Assembly: GCA_018806915.1 (NCBI GenBank)
Contig: JAGKQI010000100.1
Coordinates: forward strand, 1,798,001 to 1,862,000
Length of the DNA stretch: 64,000 nucleotides
From: Phytophthora colocasiae
Lineage: Eukaryota; Oomycota; Peronosporomycetes; Peronosporales; Peronosporaceae
Direction of reading: 5' to 3'
The notes beneath the pieces were generated by a model that was not told where the DNA came from, ran no database searches, and saw only the letters and a list, made by a program, of their open reading frames with translations. Positions 33,116-44,308 of the stretch are shown here, piece after piece; position 1 is the stretch's first letter; every line of letters starts with the position of its first letter. The position numbers and the translations under genes were made by a program.

Positions 33116-35443
33116 ATGGTGCGCGTGCCCGGATCTTCTGGTGACTTCGGATATCACCGTGAGTCCCAAGAAGATGTCAAGGTAAAAGAAGAACAAGGGG
33201 AAGAAGTGCCTACGAATGTTGGATCGACGGAGGCACCACTGAAAACAGAAAGATCCACAGATCAGCAGAGTTCTGGGAGGATCTCTACTGACAGGCACGA
33301 GGCAGACCTGGATCGCAATCCAGATCTCGAAGAAAAACCTCGAATTCCTCCCAAGGCCCCTTCGAGGGCCATTGCGGATCTCGATGAGAATCGAGATCCG
33401 CACACGAGCGATAAGGAATCAGCAAAGCTGAAACCTAATCTGCTCACCAAGTCCACTGTTGCCCCAAGATCGACCAAGAAAAAGAAGATCAAGAGCACCC
33501 GGACGAAATTGAAAGCTCCAGACTCAGAGCCAGAAGATGTGATCAACCCAGGATCAACGATCACCAAGGACGCGATCGAGCAGGCCTACTACAGGAAGAG
33601 GCTAAGCGAGACCTTGCTTAACGATCCTGTTCTTACGATCATACAAGGCCGCCAGATCGGTAACCTCACCGGACCAGTGTCGAAGCCCCGGACTAGCTCT
33701 GACCGCCTGAACGCGGTGAAGATCCTACTTGATCTGCTCCAAGAAGCTGGTTTGGTGGCTGGAGAGTTCGACCCGAACTCTCTATTTGACTTGGAACTGC
33801 AAGCGATTCAATCTGCGACCCAGGATCTATTCGATTCCCTCAAGATCTTGGTCGGCGAGCGCCCACTGACGCCCGACCCAGGCTATCAGACTGGGTCGTC
33901 ATGCTACGCGTCAGCGACCTCGGAACCAGACTCAGATAGCCCGAGAAGGCTGCAACGCATGTCGTTAGGGCCCTCCGGCGCCAAGTTCCTGAAATCGCGT
34001 ATGAAGAAACAGGATACACGATCGGTGGCTGCGAAGCTGGAGGTCAAGATGCCCGATCAGCAAGAAAATCGCCGGATCCGGACGGACCAGACCGCGCCGA
34101 CGACTAACTCCACTGGATCGAGCAACAAGTTGGACGACTACTTTCAAATAGCGATGGATCGTTTCTTGAAAGAACGGAATCTCGCGACACCCCGATCGCC
34201 GATCAAAGGGGAGTTAGATGTTGAAATGGAGTCCGTCACGGCCTCGGATCCGGATGCATGGGAATACGATCCGGACGATCTGGGCATACCAAGTTCCGGG
34301 GGACAGATGTCGAGCCGGGCCACGATCGCATCCGCGGCGATCGGTCAAGGAGGATCGTCGATGATCCAGCGGGTCCGGATCTCAGCGATCTCGGATCTGA
34401 AAGATTTTGCGGGTAAAGATCTGGACGAAGATCGCGCTCGGGCCTGGATCAGTAAAGTCAAGTCGGCGTTCCAACGCGATCAGGCTACGGAAGAAGAGAA
34501 ATGCCTCACGTTTGCAGATCTGATGGTGGGACCGGCAAAGAACTGGTACAGGCAGCTCAGTCGAACGACGAAAACAAAGTGGGCGGATCTGTTGGACAGT
34601 TTCCAGACCCAATATTGTGGGTTGGGTATGTCGGTCGCGTGGCAATACTATCACGCTCGCAAGCGATCGGAAGAAACCCCTCTCGATTATCTCTACCGGC
34701 TCAACGTGGCGGCTTTACGTGCTAGACTGAAGATCAAGGACGGGAGCCCTAAGGCCCGCCGAGAACATGTGGACCACTACATAGAGACATTGGGAGATCC
34801 GGAGTTAGCTGATCGGCTGACCCTACTCCGACCGAGTGACGTCGAGGAGCTGGAGGAGGTACTCCGTGCCCGGGAACGGGCGAAAAGCAGGCAGCGTAAA
34901 TCTGCGTTCGGATCGAAGTACAGACAAAAGGCACCGGCCAGTGCCCCGGCAGCTCCCACCCGAGCGGTGGTACGGGCGATCCAAACTCAAGATCCGAGCT
35001 CAGAATCAGAAGAAATATCCGGATCGGATGGATTCGATTCTGAAGGCGATCTCCGGAGGATATATCTTGCCGCGTCAGAAGACAAGCCGATCGGTGCTGG
35101 GGGCGCTCCCCACCAACAGGATCAGTTGCGATCACACACGAACGTGCAGGACCGAGGCCGGACCACGGATCGCAGACAACCAGATCACGATAGAGGTCGC
35201 TGTTCGCATTGTGGGTCGCGGAAGCACACGGATCTGGACTGCTGGAGACGTCTAACCTGTGACAAGTGCGGAAAGAGGGGCCACCCAACGGATCGCTGTC
35301 TATATACATGCCGTGGTTGTGGGGAGATCCATGAAGCTGGAGAATGCCCCATGGAAGAATTCTACAACCAGATCCGCAAGTGGTACGATCCGACCCGACA
35401 TGCCGGACTGTTTCCCGAGAAGGTGGAAAAGATGTTAAACTAG
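33116..35443 (+). CDS. Element D Gag (copy 1)
   Basis: A 775-residue Gag with an open frame. The first consensus ATG is at 33116, one base after the LTR, overlapping the primer site; the frame is open into the LTR, but the ATG at 33053 is not present in the other LTRs. Residues 1-150 are charged and disordered. A capsid-like core with GKDLDEDRARAWISKVKSAF, GPAKNWYRQL and SEETPLDYLYRLN lies at about 430-560. Three Cys/His knuckles close the protein: CSHCGSRKHTDLDC, CDKCGKRGHPTDRC and CRGCGEIHEAGEC. It overlaps the protease frame by 100 bp in the -1 frame. Confidence 0.87.
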   Translation: MVRVPGSSGDFGYHRESQEDVKVKEEQGEEVPTNVGSTEAPLKTERSTDQQSSGRISTDRHEADLDRNPDLEEKPRIPPKAPSRAIADLDENRDPHTSDKESAKLKPNLLTKSTVAPRSTKKKKIKSTRTKLKAPDSEPEDVINPGSTITKDAIEQAYYRKRLSETLLNDPVLTIIQGRQIGNLTGPVSKPRTSSDRLNAVKILLDLLQEAGLVAGEFDPNSLFDLELQAIQSATQDLFDSLKILVGERPLTPDPGYQTGSSCYASATSEPDSDSPRRLQRMSLGPSGAKFLKSRMKKQDTRSVAAKLEVKMPDQQENRRIRTDQTAPTTNSTGSSNKLDDYFQIAMDRFLKERNLATPRSPIKGELDVEMESVTASDPDAWEYDPDDLGIPSSGGQMSSRATIASAAIGQGGSSMIQRVRISAISDLKDFAGKDLDEDRARAWISKVKSAFQRDQATEEEKCLTFADLMVGPAKNWYRQLSRTTKTKWADLLDSFQTQYCGLGMSVAWQYYHARKRSEETPLDYLYRLNVAALRARLKIKDGSPKARREHVDHYIETLGDPELADRLTLLRPSDVEELEEVLRARERAKSRQRKSAFGSKYRQKAPASAPAAPTRAVVRAIQTQDPSSESEEISGSDGFDSEGDLRRIYLAASEDKPIGAGGAPHQQDQLRSHTNVQDRGRTTDRRQPDHDRGRCSHCGSRKHTDLDCWRRLTCDKCGKRGHPTDRCLYTCRGCGEIHEAGECPMEEFYNQIRKWYDPTRHAGLFPEKVEKMLN
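33117..33132 (+). promoter_or_regulatory. Element D primer-binding site
   Basis: TGGTGCGCGTGCCCGG follows the LTR after one A. It begins TGG as tRNA-primed sites do. It lies inside the first codons of gag. The equivalent in copy 2 is on the minus strand at 56990-57005. Confidence 0.6.
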
Positions 35444-36857
35444 GACGCTCGCCGGTTTGGAAACCGGTACGAGCCGAGCGTTCTGAGTACTGCATCTATG
35501 CATATGTGAACAAGAAATCGAGAGATCAAGATAGGGAGAATTCGGATCTGCGCGGTAATACATGTAAGTTGCATTCGTATACTGCTAAGATCGCGAGTCT
35601 TCCCCAGATCGATGAGTTCTCGCGATCTGGTGCGGAAGTGGCCTTGGATCTCAAGGAAGGAGAATCCAGGGGTTACTGGAAATACCACGCACCAGGAAAA
35701 TGGTTCCGCCAAGCCAAGATCTCAGGCAAGATTAATCATGAAAGAGCGATCTTGCTCCTGGACACTGGCGCCGAGGTATCCATCTTGGATACCACCTTTG
35801 CTCGTAAGGTTGGGTGCCACTTTGACACTAGTCAGAGACAGGAGTGTGTTGGGATCGGTGATAATGTGTACACCACCGAGGGAAGAACGAGGATCAAGAT
35901 CACGCTTGCAGGATACCTGGTCTACTTTTTCGATATTTGGATCGGGGATCTATCCGGGCAAGATGCGATCCTGGGTATGGATTTCATGATCCCGGCTGGG
36001 GTCCGGATGGATCTTGCGAAGGGATCGATGTGCTTACCTAATGAAGTGGGGATCCCACTTAGTGGTCGCAAGAGATTATACGGGGAGAAGGTAAGATCGG
36101 TAAAATTGGAAGAAGATCTACATATCCCAGTTGGGGATCCGAAGAGGCCGCATCGAGAGTGAAATTATCGGCGACGGAGAAATTGTGGGTGAACAGAGGC
36201 GACCAATGGGTACCCACCGTGGTAAATGGACCCGGCCGAACTCGGTACTTAGTGATCACGAATTTGAGCGAGAAGATTTTACGACTGGATCACAGATTAC
36301 ATGTCGGGATGGTACTTGATCAAGAAAAAGTTCCTCGCTACCCCGGGTTTGTGTCGGTCGGGTCCCGGCGTTACATGGAGTGGCAGAATCTAGCTCTAGA
36401 AGCGACAGTGGACGCAAGACCGGAACCTCAGGAAACCGTAGAGATCCCCTTACCGTCGGTCGAACGGCCGACCTACGTTACGCCGCGATCTATACTCCGT
36501 CGAGGTGGGGCAATCAAGACCGATCCTGATCCTGCACCAATATCGACATTGGAACCGCGATCACCGACCGATACGGCCGAAGTCAAGGTCGCATTCATCG
36601 ATCCCCAACCGGATCCCATGGATACCCCACCGATCACGATCAGTTCCGACAAGGCCCCGAGTGGCGAAGCTGGGGGCGGTGAGACTGAGACGAGTGGTGA
36701 GACTGAGACGAATGAGAGCTTGCCAGATCAGGCCCCAAGTCGGACAGATCGGACATGTGAAGAGGAAATCGAGGTAAAAACAGAAAAACCAGATTTTCAA
36801 ATCGAGATCCAACATGTATCCGACGCCGATGCCGTCCCCACGGTTAAAGACACCTGA
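35344..36857 (+). pseudogene. Element D protease and linker (copy 1)
   Basis: Retropepsin-type aspartic protease in the -1 frame relative to gag, open from an ATG at 35344. The active site is LLLDTGAEVSILDTTF, with later AILGMDFMIPAG. A one-base loss near 36149 (GGCCGC here, GGCCGGC in copy 2) ends this frame at 36162; the linker goes on in frame 36159-36857, an acidic Thr/Glu/Pro-rich stretch. A 2-bp loss near 36853 makes a TGA and separates it from the reverse transcriptase. Copy 2 reads through the first and last of these sites, so they are private lesions. Confidence 0.83.
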
Positions 36858-36859
36858 TC

Positions 36860-39808
36860 TTGACAGCCAAGGACGATAGGCTGCGTGATCAATCAACGGA
36901 TGAACCGGATCCGACATCTCCTGAAGGGATCGAGAACGCTGATCAGACCCACTTACACGAAAGTGGCGATTTTTCGGCCGAAGATCTAGCCGATAATCTC
37001 GCAGTAGTACCGGAGATTCAGATTTCCACCACTGAAGAAGTCAGGATCGAAGATCTGCAAGTAGGAAATCCGGGATCGGCTACCCCGGAGGAGATCGAGA
37101 AACTTCGACAGATTATTTGGAAGAAGCGACATCTCCTGATCGGAAAGGGAAACGCACTTCCTCCAGCGGCCAAGGGTGTTATATGCGATATCGACGTGGG
37201 TGACGCAAAGCCGATCGCACAACGAGTCCGAAAGATGGCGCCACAGTTCCGCGAGAAAGTATCGGATCTCATCAAAGGACTCCTAGCTGCCAAGATCATC
37301 CGGCCATCGACCTCGCCATGGGCATCGCCGATCGTGGTGATCATCAAGAAGAACGGTGTAGACATCCGACTATGTATCGATTATCGGCTGGTGAACGGTC
37401 TCACGAGGCTGATGATCTACCCAATGCCTCTGATCAATGACCTGTTAGAAGATCTTGACAAAGTTCTGTGGTACTGTTCATTAGACATGGCAAGTGGATT
37501 CTGGGTCGTATCAATGACCGATCGAGCTCGCGCGATCTCAGCTTTCATCACCCCGTTCGGCCTCTTCGAGTGGAATCGCATGCCGTTCGGGCTGAAGAAC
37601 GCCCCTCAGATCTATCAACGTCTTGTGGACAACGCCCTATATGGATTTTTGAAGATCTCCCAGTCAGGGAATACGAAAGACTCTACAGATGTGTTTGAAT
37701 CAGGGGTCCCGGAAGATCCTGGTCGCCCGTCGGTTCTAGGACAGAGATCCTACATCGACGATATCTTGATCACGGCTGGAACATGGGATCAGATGTGCGA
37801 TCGGGTGGAAGACCTATTGGAGGCCTGTGATAAGTGGAATCTCTCGATCAGTGTGGCGAAGAGCTTCTGGGGCATGGATAAGGTGGAATATCTCGGACAC
37901 AAAGTGTCGATCGACGGATTGGAGGCAAACCCGAAAGACCTGAAGTCTCTGACGGATCTGCCATTCCCTGGGTCGCTCCGATCCATGCAATCGTTCCTGG
38001 GAAGTTTGAATTACTATAGTCGGTTCATCGAGGATTATGCGATCTATGCATCGGTCCTATATGAACTACGTGAAGTGGAGTTCGCAGAACTGAAGAAGCG
38101 ACCAGATCTTCGAAAGATCATGGATAGTACGGACCCGATCAATCGAGATCCCGTTGCGCTTAAGTCGAATCAGGATGGATCACCCGACACCTTGACTCAA
38201 AAGGGGAATAGTACGCCGGATTTTAACTTGGGGGCGACGCCTCCCCCCTGTTCAAGCAAGGTCGGAGCCAATCTGTCCCAAAGAGCTGGCGACGAAAGGT
38301 GGGGTAGGGCACACAGGGCGTTTACAGCCTTGAAAACCAAGATCGCGTCGACCCCGATCCTTCGTCACTTCGACATGACAAAGTTACCCGTGGTGATCGT
38401 GTATGCCAGTGACTGGGCGATTTCCGCCGCACTAATGCAGGAACACGACCAGATCTACCACCCGGTCGTGTTTGCCAGCCGAACCTTGAAGACGAACGAG
38501 TTAAACTATAATGTTGCCGAAAAGGAGGTGTTGGCTCTACTTCGGATCCTGGATCTACACTACACCCTGTTGGTGGGACGTCGGATCAAGGTCCTAACCA
38601 GACACTCCACACTTGCCTGGCTGTTCAGGTCTGCCGGCCTTCAAGGGCGTCTGGGACAATGGTCTGCTCTCCTGTCCCCATGGACACTCGAGATCACGAA
38701 GTGTACGAAGGGAGAGGATGAGATACTGGGGGCGATCGCAGCTAATATAACGCCTAGATCGGAGATCGACGAAGCCCTGATCGCGATCGCGCCACAGAAG
38801 GAACCAAGGCGTAAGATCCAGATGCCGATTCCCACCGTAGATCCAGGCGAGGAGCTATGGGTGGTAAGTTTCGACGGTTCGACACGCGTGAAACGAGGAG
38901 GAGGCGCTTTCAGCGCGATCGTGTGGAGTTTGCCGGAGTGGAAAGTGATCAAAGCTAGATCAGACTATGCGGAGAGTCTTACTGTCAATGAAGCGGAATA
39001 CCGTGGGCTCTTGCTAGGTCTTGGCATGATCGCACAGTTAGAACGCCGCCGTTTGGTCATTTGTGGCGATTCGAACCTAGTGATCCGACAAGTCCGGGGC
39101 GAGATCGACTGCAAGGCGCCAGGATTGACGTTACTGAAACAGAAGGTGCTAGATCACTTGCGGAATTGGGGAGATCATGAGCTAGTCCATGTGAAGAGAG
39201 ATTGGAATGGGAGCGCAGACAGCTTGGCGAGTGCAGCGCTGCAGCGAGGAAGCGGGATCGAGGTCCACGAGGAAGCAGATCGGTGCGATCTGGTCACCCT
39301 AAATCGGCTTGATGAGGTGTTGATCCCTCGAGTTGAAGATCGACCGGTGCAAGTGTCGGCCGTAGCCACGGGTGCAGCCCGAGCGCGACCCGATGCCGCC
39401 GTCCTGCGAGAGGAACTGATCCGGGAGATGCGAGTGGATCGGATCAGGCGAGCCCAGGACGAGGAGGTCTGGATCGCCGGACTAAAGAAGTACCTGGCTG
39501 GGCAGATCGCGGATCTTACTCGAGCCGAGTCTGGATCCTACGCCAAGATCGCTTCCGAGTACGAGGTAGATGAACAGGATCTGTTGTTTTATTGCCCACC
39601 AGGGCCGAGATCAAGAGGTGATCGCGACCGCCTGATGAGACTCGTGGTTCCAGAAACGCTACAGCAGGATGTCCTCCACCACTACCATACGACTCTGGAA
39701 GGGGGACATCAAGGGATCGGACGCACTTATCAGCGGATCCGAGATCATTTCCACTGGAGGGGATTATATCGGTGTGCAGCGATACGTAGGCGAGTGTGTA
39801 GACTGTGA
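36860..39808 (+). pseudogene. Element D reverse transcriptase, degenerate RNase H, second RNase H (copy 1)
   Basis: A 982-codon open frame. The reverse transcriptase has SPWASPIVVIIKKNGVDIRL, MPFGLKNAPQIYQRLV and YIDDILIT. The native gypsy RNase H follows (VVIVYASDWAISAALMQ, NVAEKEVLALL, VLTRHSTLAWL); the first and third catalytic Asp are replaced by Tyr and Arg, so it is probably structural only. A complete second RNase H lies at about 38850-39260: VSFDGSTRVKRGG, VNEAEYRGLLLGL, VICGDSNLV and DWNGSADSLA, with D, E, D and D present. The frame ends in the integrase zinc domain (HHYHTTLEGGHQGI), where a frameshift shared with copy 2 lies near 39770. Confidence 0.88.
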
Positions 39809-41048
39809 GACCGGAAAGGGGAGACCCACGATCCGGGGCGAGTCACCTGGGAATCTGCAAGCTACATACCCATTCCAGATCATAGCGATGGATCACATAC
39901 CCTCTCTGCCCAGATCCAACAAAGGCAATACTGAACTGCTGATCTGGGTGGATCTGTTCACGGGATATGTGATCGCAAAGGCTAGCTCCTCCCGATCGGC
40001 TCAGACCGTCGCGGAATCTTATGAAGAATGCGTGTTCCGCAGATTTGGCGCTAGCGAGATGATCAGGCACGATCGAGAGCCGGGCTTCATGTCCGACTTC
40101 TTCAGATCGTTTAATAGGATCCTGGGGCAGCGACAACGGGCGACGATGGCCTACCGACCACAGGCCAATGGGACTGCGGAACGGATGGTGCAAACGGCCA
40201 CTAGGGCAATCAGGATGTATGTTCAAGATCTCGATCAAAAGGACTGGGATGAATATGCGGAGAGATTGACTTTCGCCATTAACACGGCTCACGATCGGGT
40301 CCGGGGAGATACCCCTCACTATTTGGTACACGGATGGGATCCAAGATCGACGTTGGAAGCAACGATCCCGATCGGGTCGACCAGACGCCACGATCGCGAT
40401 CCAAGACAGTGGAGATATCGCGTTCAGAGATACTACCAGCAGTCGAGAGAACAGGTCAACGCTAAGCTGCGAGAGGCGATCGCGGACCGAGCTGATCGGC
40501 ACAATGAGGATGTCGATCCGCATCAGATCGAAGCTGGATCACGAGTTTGGCTATACCTAGATCGTGTGAAGGAAGGGTATGCCCGTAAACTCGCCCACCT
40601 TTGGCACGGCCCGTTCCGTGTTGCAGAGAAGCTCAATGAATTCACGATCAAGCTGGAGATCGCGGGCTCTGATTACCATATCTTTCCGGTGGTTCATGTT
40701 TCTAAGCTAAAGCTGGTACGGAATTTCCCAGATCGACCGCGGATCGAGTTGACGGTAGATGAAGCAGATCGGCTCGATTTCGATGAGATCCTCCTTCCGG
40801 AGGACAGTTGGGTTCCAGATCTGGATGCCGATGAGTACGAAGTCGAACGGATCTCGGACATGCGAAGTGGGAAACGAACTCGCTACGGCCGGATCTATCG
40901 TGAGTTCCTGGTGCACTGGGTCGGTTATGATGAGCCAACGTGGGTCGACGAAGCTGATCTTAACTGTGGGGCCATATTGAGCGCGTTCCTACGTGACCAC
41001 GCTAATCGGAACCGGTTCGGCGTGATGCAGTCGCACGAAGAAGTGTAA
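39669..41048 (+). pseudogene. Element D integrase and chromodomain (copy 1)
   Basis: Open frame that starts inside the zinc domain (VGECVDCETGKG) after the shared frameshift. The catalytic core has IAMDHIPSLPR, IRHDREPGFMSDFF and YRPQANGTAERMVQT, giving D, D and E. An integrase tail follows (IEAGSRVWLYLDRVK, HLWHGPFRVAEKL, FPVVHVSKLKLVR). A chromodomain lies at about residues 395-445: DEYEVERISDMRSGKRTRYG then YREFLVHWVGYDEPTWVDEAD. A hairpin follows ten bases after the stop. Apart from the frameshift at its start the frame is intact. Confidence 0.88.
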
Positions 41049-41057
41049 GGGAAGCCA

Positions 41058-41082
41058 GGCGAGGTGACAGGGTTACCTCGCC
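41058..41082. terminator. Hairpin between the convergent ORFs of element D (copy 1)
   Basis: An 11-bp stem, GGCGAGGTGAC with GTTACCTCGCC, and a 3-base loop, 10 nt after the pol stop. A G/A-rich spacer of about 300 bp separates it from the end of the antisense ORF. Copy 2 keeps it at 49042-49066. A role in 3'-end formation is only inferred. Confidence 0.5.
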
Positions 41083-41401
41083 GGGATCGAAGAAGCTGAT
41101 GTGGAGGAGAATCCAGATCAGAGCGAGAGTTTTATATTTGTGTATATGCATGTGCGTAGGGAATTTGACGTTGGAAGATGGTGATCCGGGATGTCGAGAT
41201 GGAGATGAAAGGGGATCACATTCCTAAAATGATAGAGTACGATGGAATGACTGTGGGAATGGAGATTACGGATTACGAGTGGAGATTATGAGAATTACGA
41301 ATGGAGATGGAAGAATGTAGAACGGCCCTGGAAGGGGTTCCGAATCCGAACTCGGGGAGAAGCCCCGAGCCTTGCTGCAGGTGATCGAAAGTTCGCACGA
41401 C

Positions 41402-44205
41402 TTACGGAGAAGCGGCCCCAGCGGGAGGAGGATTGAACTTGCCGATAAGGCGGGGAATCCTGGTGGCGGGATGGTTGACCGGGTCTTGCCGATACTGGTT
41501 ACGCCACGGATCCGCCTCGTCACACTCCTCCAGAGCCTCGATCAGGTTCGCCGGCTCTGGGACGTTCGCGTTGGGATCCGCCAGGTTGGCACGCCGAGAG
41601 ACCACGCCGGGATACCAACGAACCACATCCACCGACGGAATGGGGAGGTGAAGGAAGAACGGATCCAGCAGGATGTCGAGATCAAACCACTGATCGCGCA
41701 TTATGGCGGGGAAGGAGGCGAGGAATTGGCGCCAAGCAGACCTAGCTCGACTCCGCCGGGCCTTGCGAGCAACGTAATACCGCTGCAGTTCAAGATCCGC
41801 ATCCTGCATGGCAGAGGTGATCTCGAAGTTGTGGGTGGCCTCCCAAAATGCTTGACGGTGCCGTTCCTCCAGAACGCGATAGGTGGCGGCCACGGCCGCG
41901 AGGGGTGTTCCCTCCCTCTCATGCAGATCGAGGTCGAACGTAAGGGGACCCGGGTTCGCGAAGTCGTTCCACGGCTCCAGAGCCAGCGGATCAAGCACGT
42001 TCACGCCCGTGATCAACTCGTGGAGGTATTCGGTGCGGGGGGTCGGTGCAGGCCCAGCCTGTATCTGGGAAGGGAACAGCCAACCCGAAGGGATCAACAA
42101 CCGTTTGCCCAGAGAACTGGCGATCAGACCCACGATCGAATACTGCCCGATCACCTGCGGATCCCACGGCACGATGTCAGCGGCCGCGAAGGTACGCTGC
42201 CGATCGTACCCTGGAATGAAAGAGGCGACCGGGAACAGGGGTGGTCGGAGCCCGGGGGGCGAGGGACCGCCGGAAGGAGGTGGCGGCGGTGACGGGGAAC
42301 CCGGAGGTGATCCTGGAGACGGCGGACCTGATCCATCTGGAGATGGGCTTGAGCCGTCCGGGGACCCCGATCCACGGGTGCCAGAAGGTCCGGCTCTCGG
42401 AACCTGACCGGACTCGCGCCGGTGCGTCGAGATAGACCGTTGGCGGCCCATGTGTAGAGTCTCGTCCTCCTCGGAGTCCTCCGCCTCGTTGGAACGTTCC
42501 GATTCGGCTTCAGAACTAGTTCCATTGCTGGGTTCTGGACTTTCTTCCTCTTCGGACGGCGATGAGAATGGGTGCTGGGGATCGTAGTCGGAGTCTTCCT
42601 CGTCCTCATCCGGCGAATCACCCTCGGCGGGGAGCGATCCGGACTGATCCGTAGGCGCTGGGGTCGGATCAGGGGCTGGAGTGTCGGTTTCCTCCCCTCC
42701 GGCTTGCCCAGAAGCTTGATCCGCCAACAGATCCAGCGGACTCGCCGTTGATCCTGCCGGGGTCTGGACCACCGTGGGTGTGACAGGCTGGGTTGACCCG
42801 GGAGCTTTGGTAGCTGCAGGTTTTAAATCACGGGGAGCTGAGGTGCTCCGAGCCGGACGCTTGCGTGAGGAAGGAGGAACGGCCGGGGAAGCGGAGGCGC
42901 TTCGAGATCTTTTGGTGGCACGAGCCGCCCGTCGATCCGCGATCCACGAGGACAACCGAGCAGAGGAATCCTCGGCGTGGTGCAGCTGTTGTTCGGCTTC
43001 GGCATAATCAGCGTCCAGCTCTTGGTGAGCCTGTCGAAGCTCCGCGTTCTGTCGCTGGAGTTGGTCGAGTTCCTGTGTCGCCGCATCCCGGGCGGAACGA
43101 GCCACGTCAAGGTCTGCGAGGGCAGACAAACGATCTTGGGTGGCATTGTCCAGGTCGACCTGGATTCGATCACGGTCTACCGTTACTCGATTGAGATCTT
43201 GCATTGCTTGATCCCGGTCGAGGCGGGCCTGATCCAGGTCTGCGACGGCCTGATCCCGCTCGGCAATGGCGGCACGATGCTGGACGGAGAGCTGGTCCCG
43301 GTCGTGCTGGATTATTTCCAGATTTCCCAAGGCGTCTGCCAGATCTTGCTCCAGGCTGGATACGGCGGCGGCATCGGCGGTTGCACCCAGAGGCGGAGCG
43401 CGGGAATCCGGGGCGGATACGTCCTCCAAGGCGAGGTGTGCCCGAGCCAGTTCAACCTGGTGATCCTCTGCCTCGCGTTCCAGATACGCGACTTCGGCTC
43501 GAGCGGCGAGCAACTCCGCTTGGGTCCGCGTCAACTCCAACCTCAACCGAGCTTCCTCTGCCGTCGGGCGAGTCTGATCAGCAGGCATGGCCATAGCCGC
43601 TTGTGGACCTTGGGAGGAATCGTTCCTCTGCCAGCGATCAAGGCTACGCTGAGTGAGGGTCAGGTCATGACGCACGGCGGCGAGCTCCCGTTCGCGATCC
43701 TGAAGCTCATCCCGGAGTTCAATCTCCGTCTCCCCGGCTATGCGAAGTTCGGCCAGCCGGAAGTTGAGATCCTCGAGCGCAGAGTCTAGCCGCGCCTGGA
43801 TCCGGGCCAGTCGCTGCTCAGACTCCCGTCGTTCGGCGTCGTGCTGGGCCCGCTGATCCTGCAAGGCGGCGATCGCGTCCCCAAGATAGCATCTCCGGTT
43901 CCCGATCGCAGATGAGCGATTTCGGCGTTCAGCCGCAAAATCTCCTCCGCTTGGTCGTCCCGGAAGCGCTCCATATCCTCCATGTCGGATCGCAACCGGC
44001 GAACGGTGTCGTCCAGGTGGTCCCGATCGCGACTCAAGGTCTCGCGCATCCGTTGGCTATGGGCCAGCCTCGCTTGCAAGGTGACCAGCTCAGGGTTTAC
44101 CCCGGGGGTTGAGAAGCGGGAGGCCGTGGATCGGGCGGATCGGATCGAGTGCTCGCTCGAGGGCGTTCTCGGCGTCAAGAGGGGCGAGGAAGGCGGATCG
44201 GACAT
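41402..44205 (-). pseudogene. Antisense ORF of family D (copy 1), one frameshift
   Basis: A long ORF opposite to gag-pol between pol and the 3' LTR, starting at ATG 44205 (MSDPPSSPLLTPRTPSS). One base is missing near 43887 compared with copy 2; after it an 820-codon open frame runs to 41402. The predicted protein of about 930 residues has a Ser/Pro N-terminus, about 390 residues of coiled coil rich in Arg, Glu, Gln and Leu (LQDQRAQHDAERRESEQRLA), an Arg/Ser/Lys stretch like a nuclear signal (RRAARATKRSRS), acidic blocks (SPDEDEEDSDYDPQ), a Pro/Gly/Ser-rich hinge and a globular C-terminus of about 230 residues with YSIVGLIASSLGKRLLIPSG and WFDLDILLDPFFLHLPIPS. I recognise no family. Transcription could start in the 3' LTR. 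Confidence 0.68.
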
Positions 44206-44308
44206 TTCGAGAGAGTGGTGGCGCTTGAACGACTTGTGTTCCAGGTGGTGAATGTGGAAATAAACTCGAAGTGAGCTGCGGCAGCTCAACTTACGTGCTG
44301 GGGGCGGA

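Noticed and set aside
43204..43789. Plus-strand open frames opposite the D antisense ORF (for example 42977-43789) as further genes
   Set aside because: They are shadows of the high-GC coiled-coil coding strand and have no domain or composition of their own.
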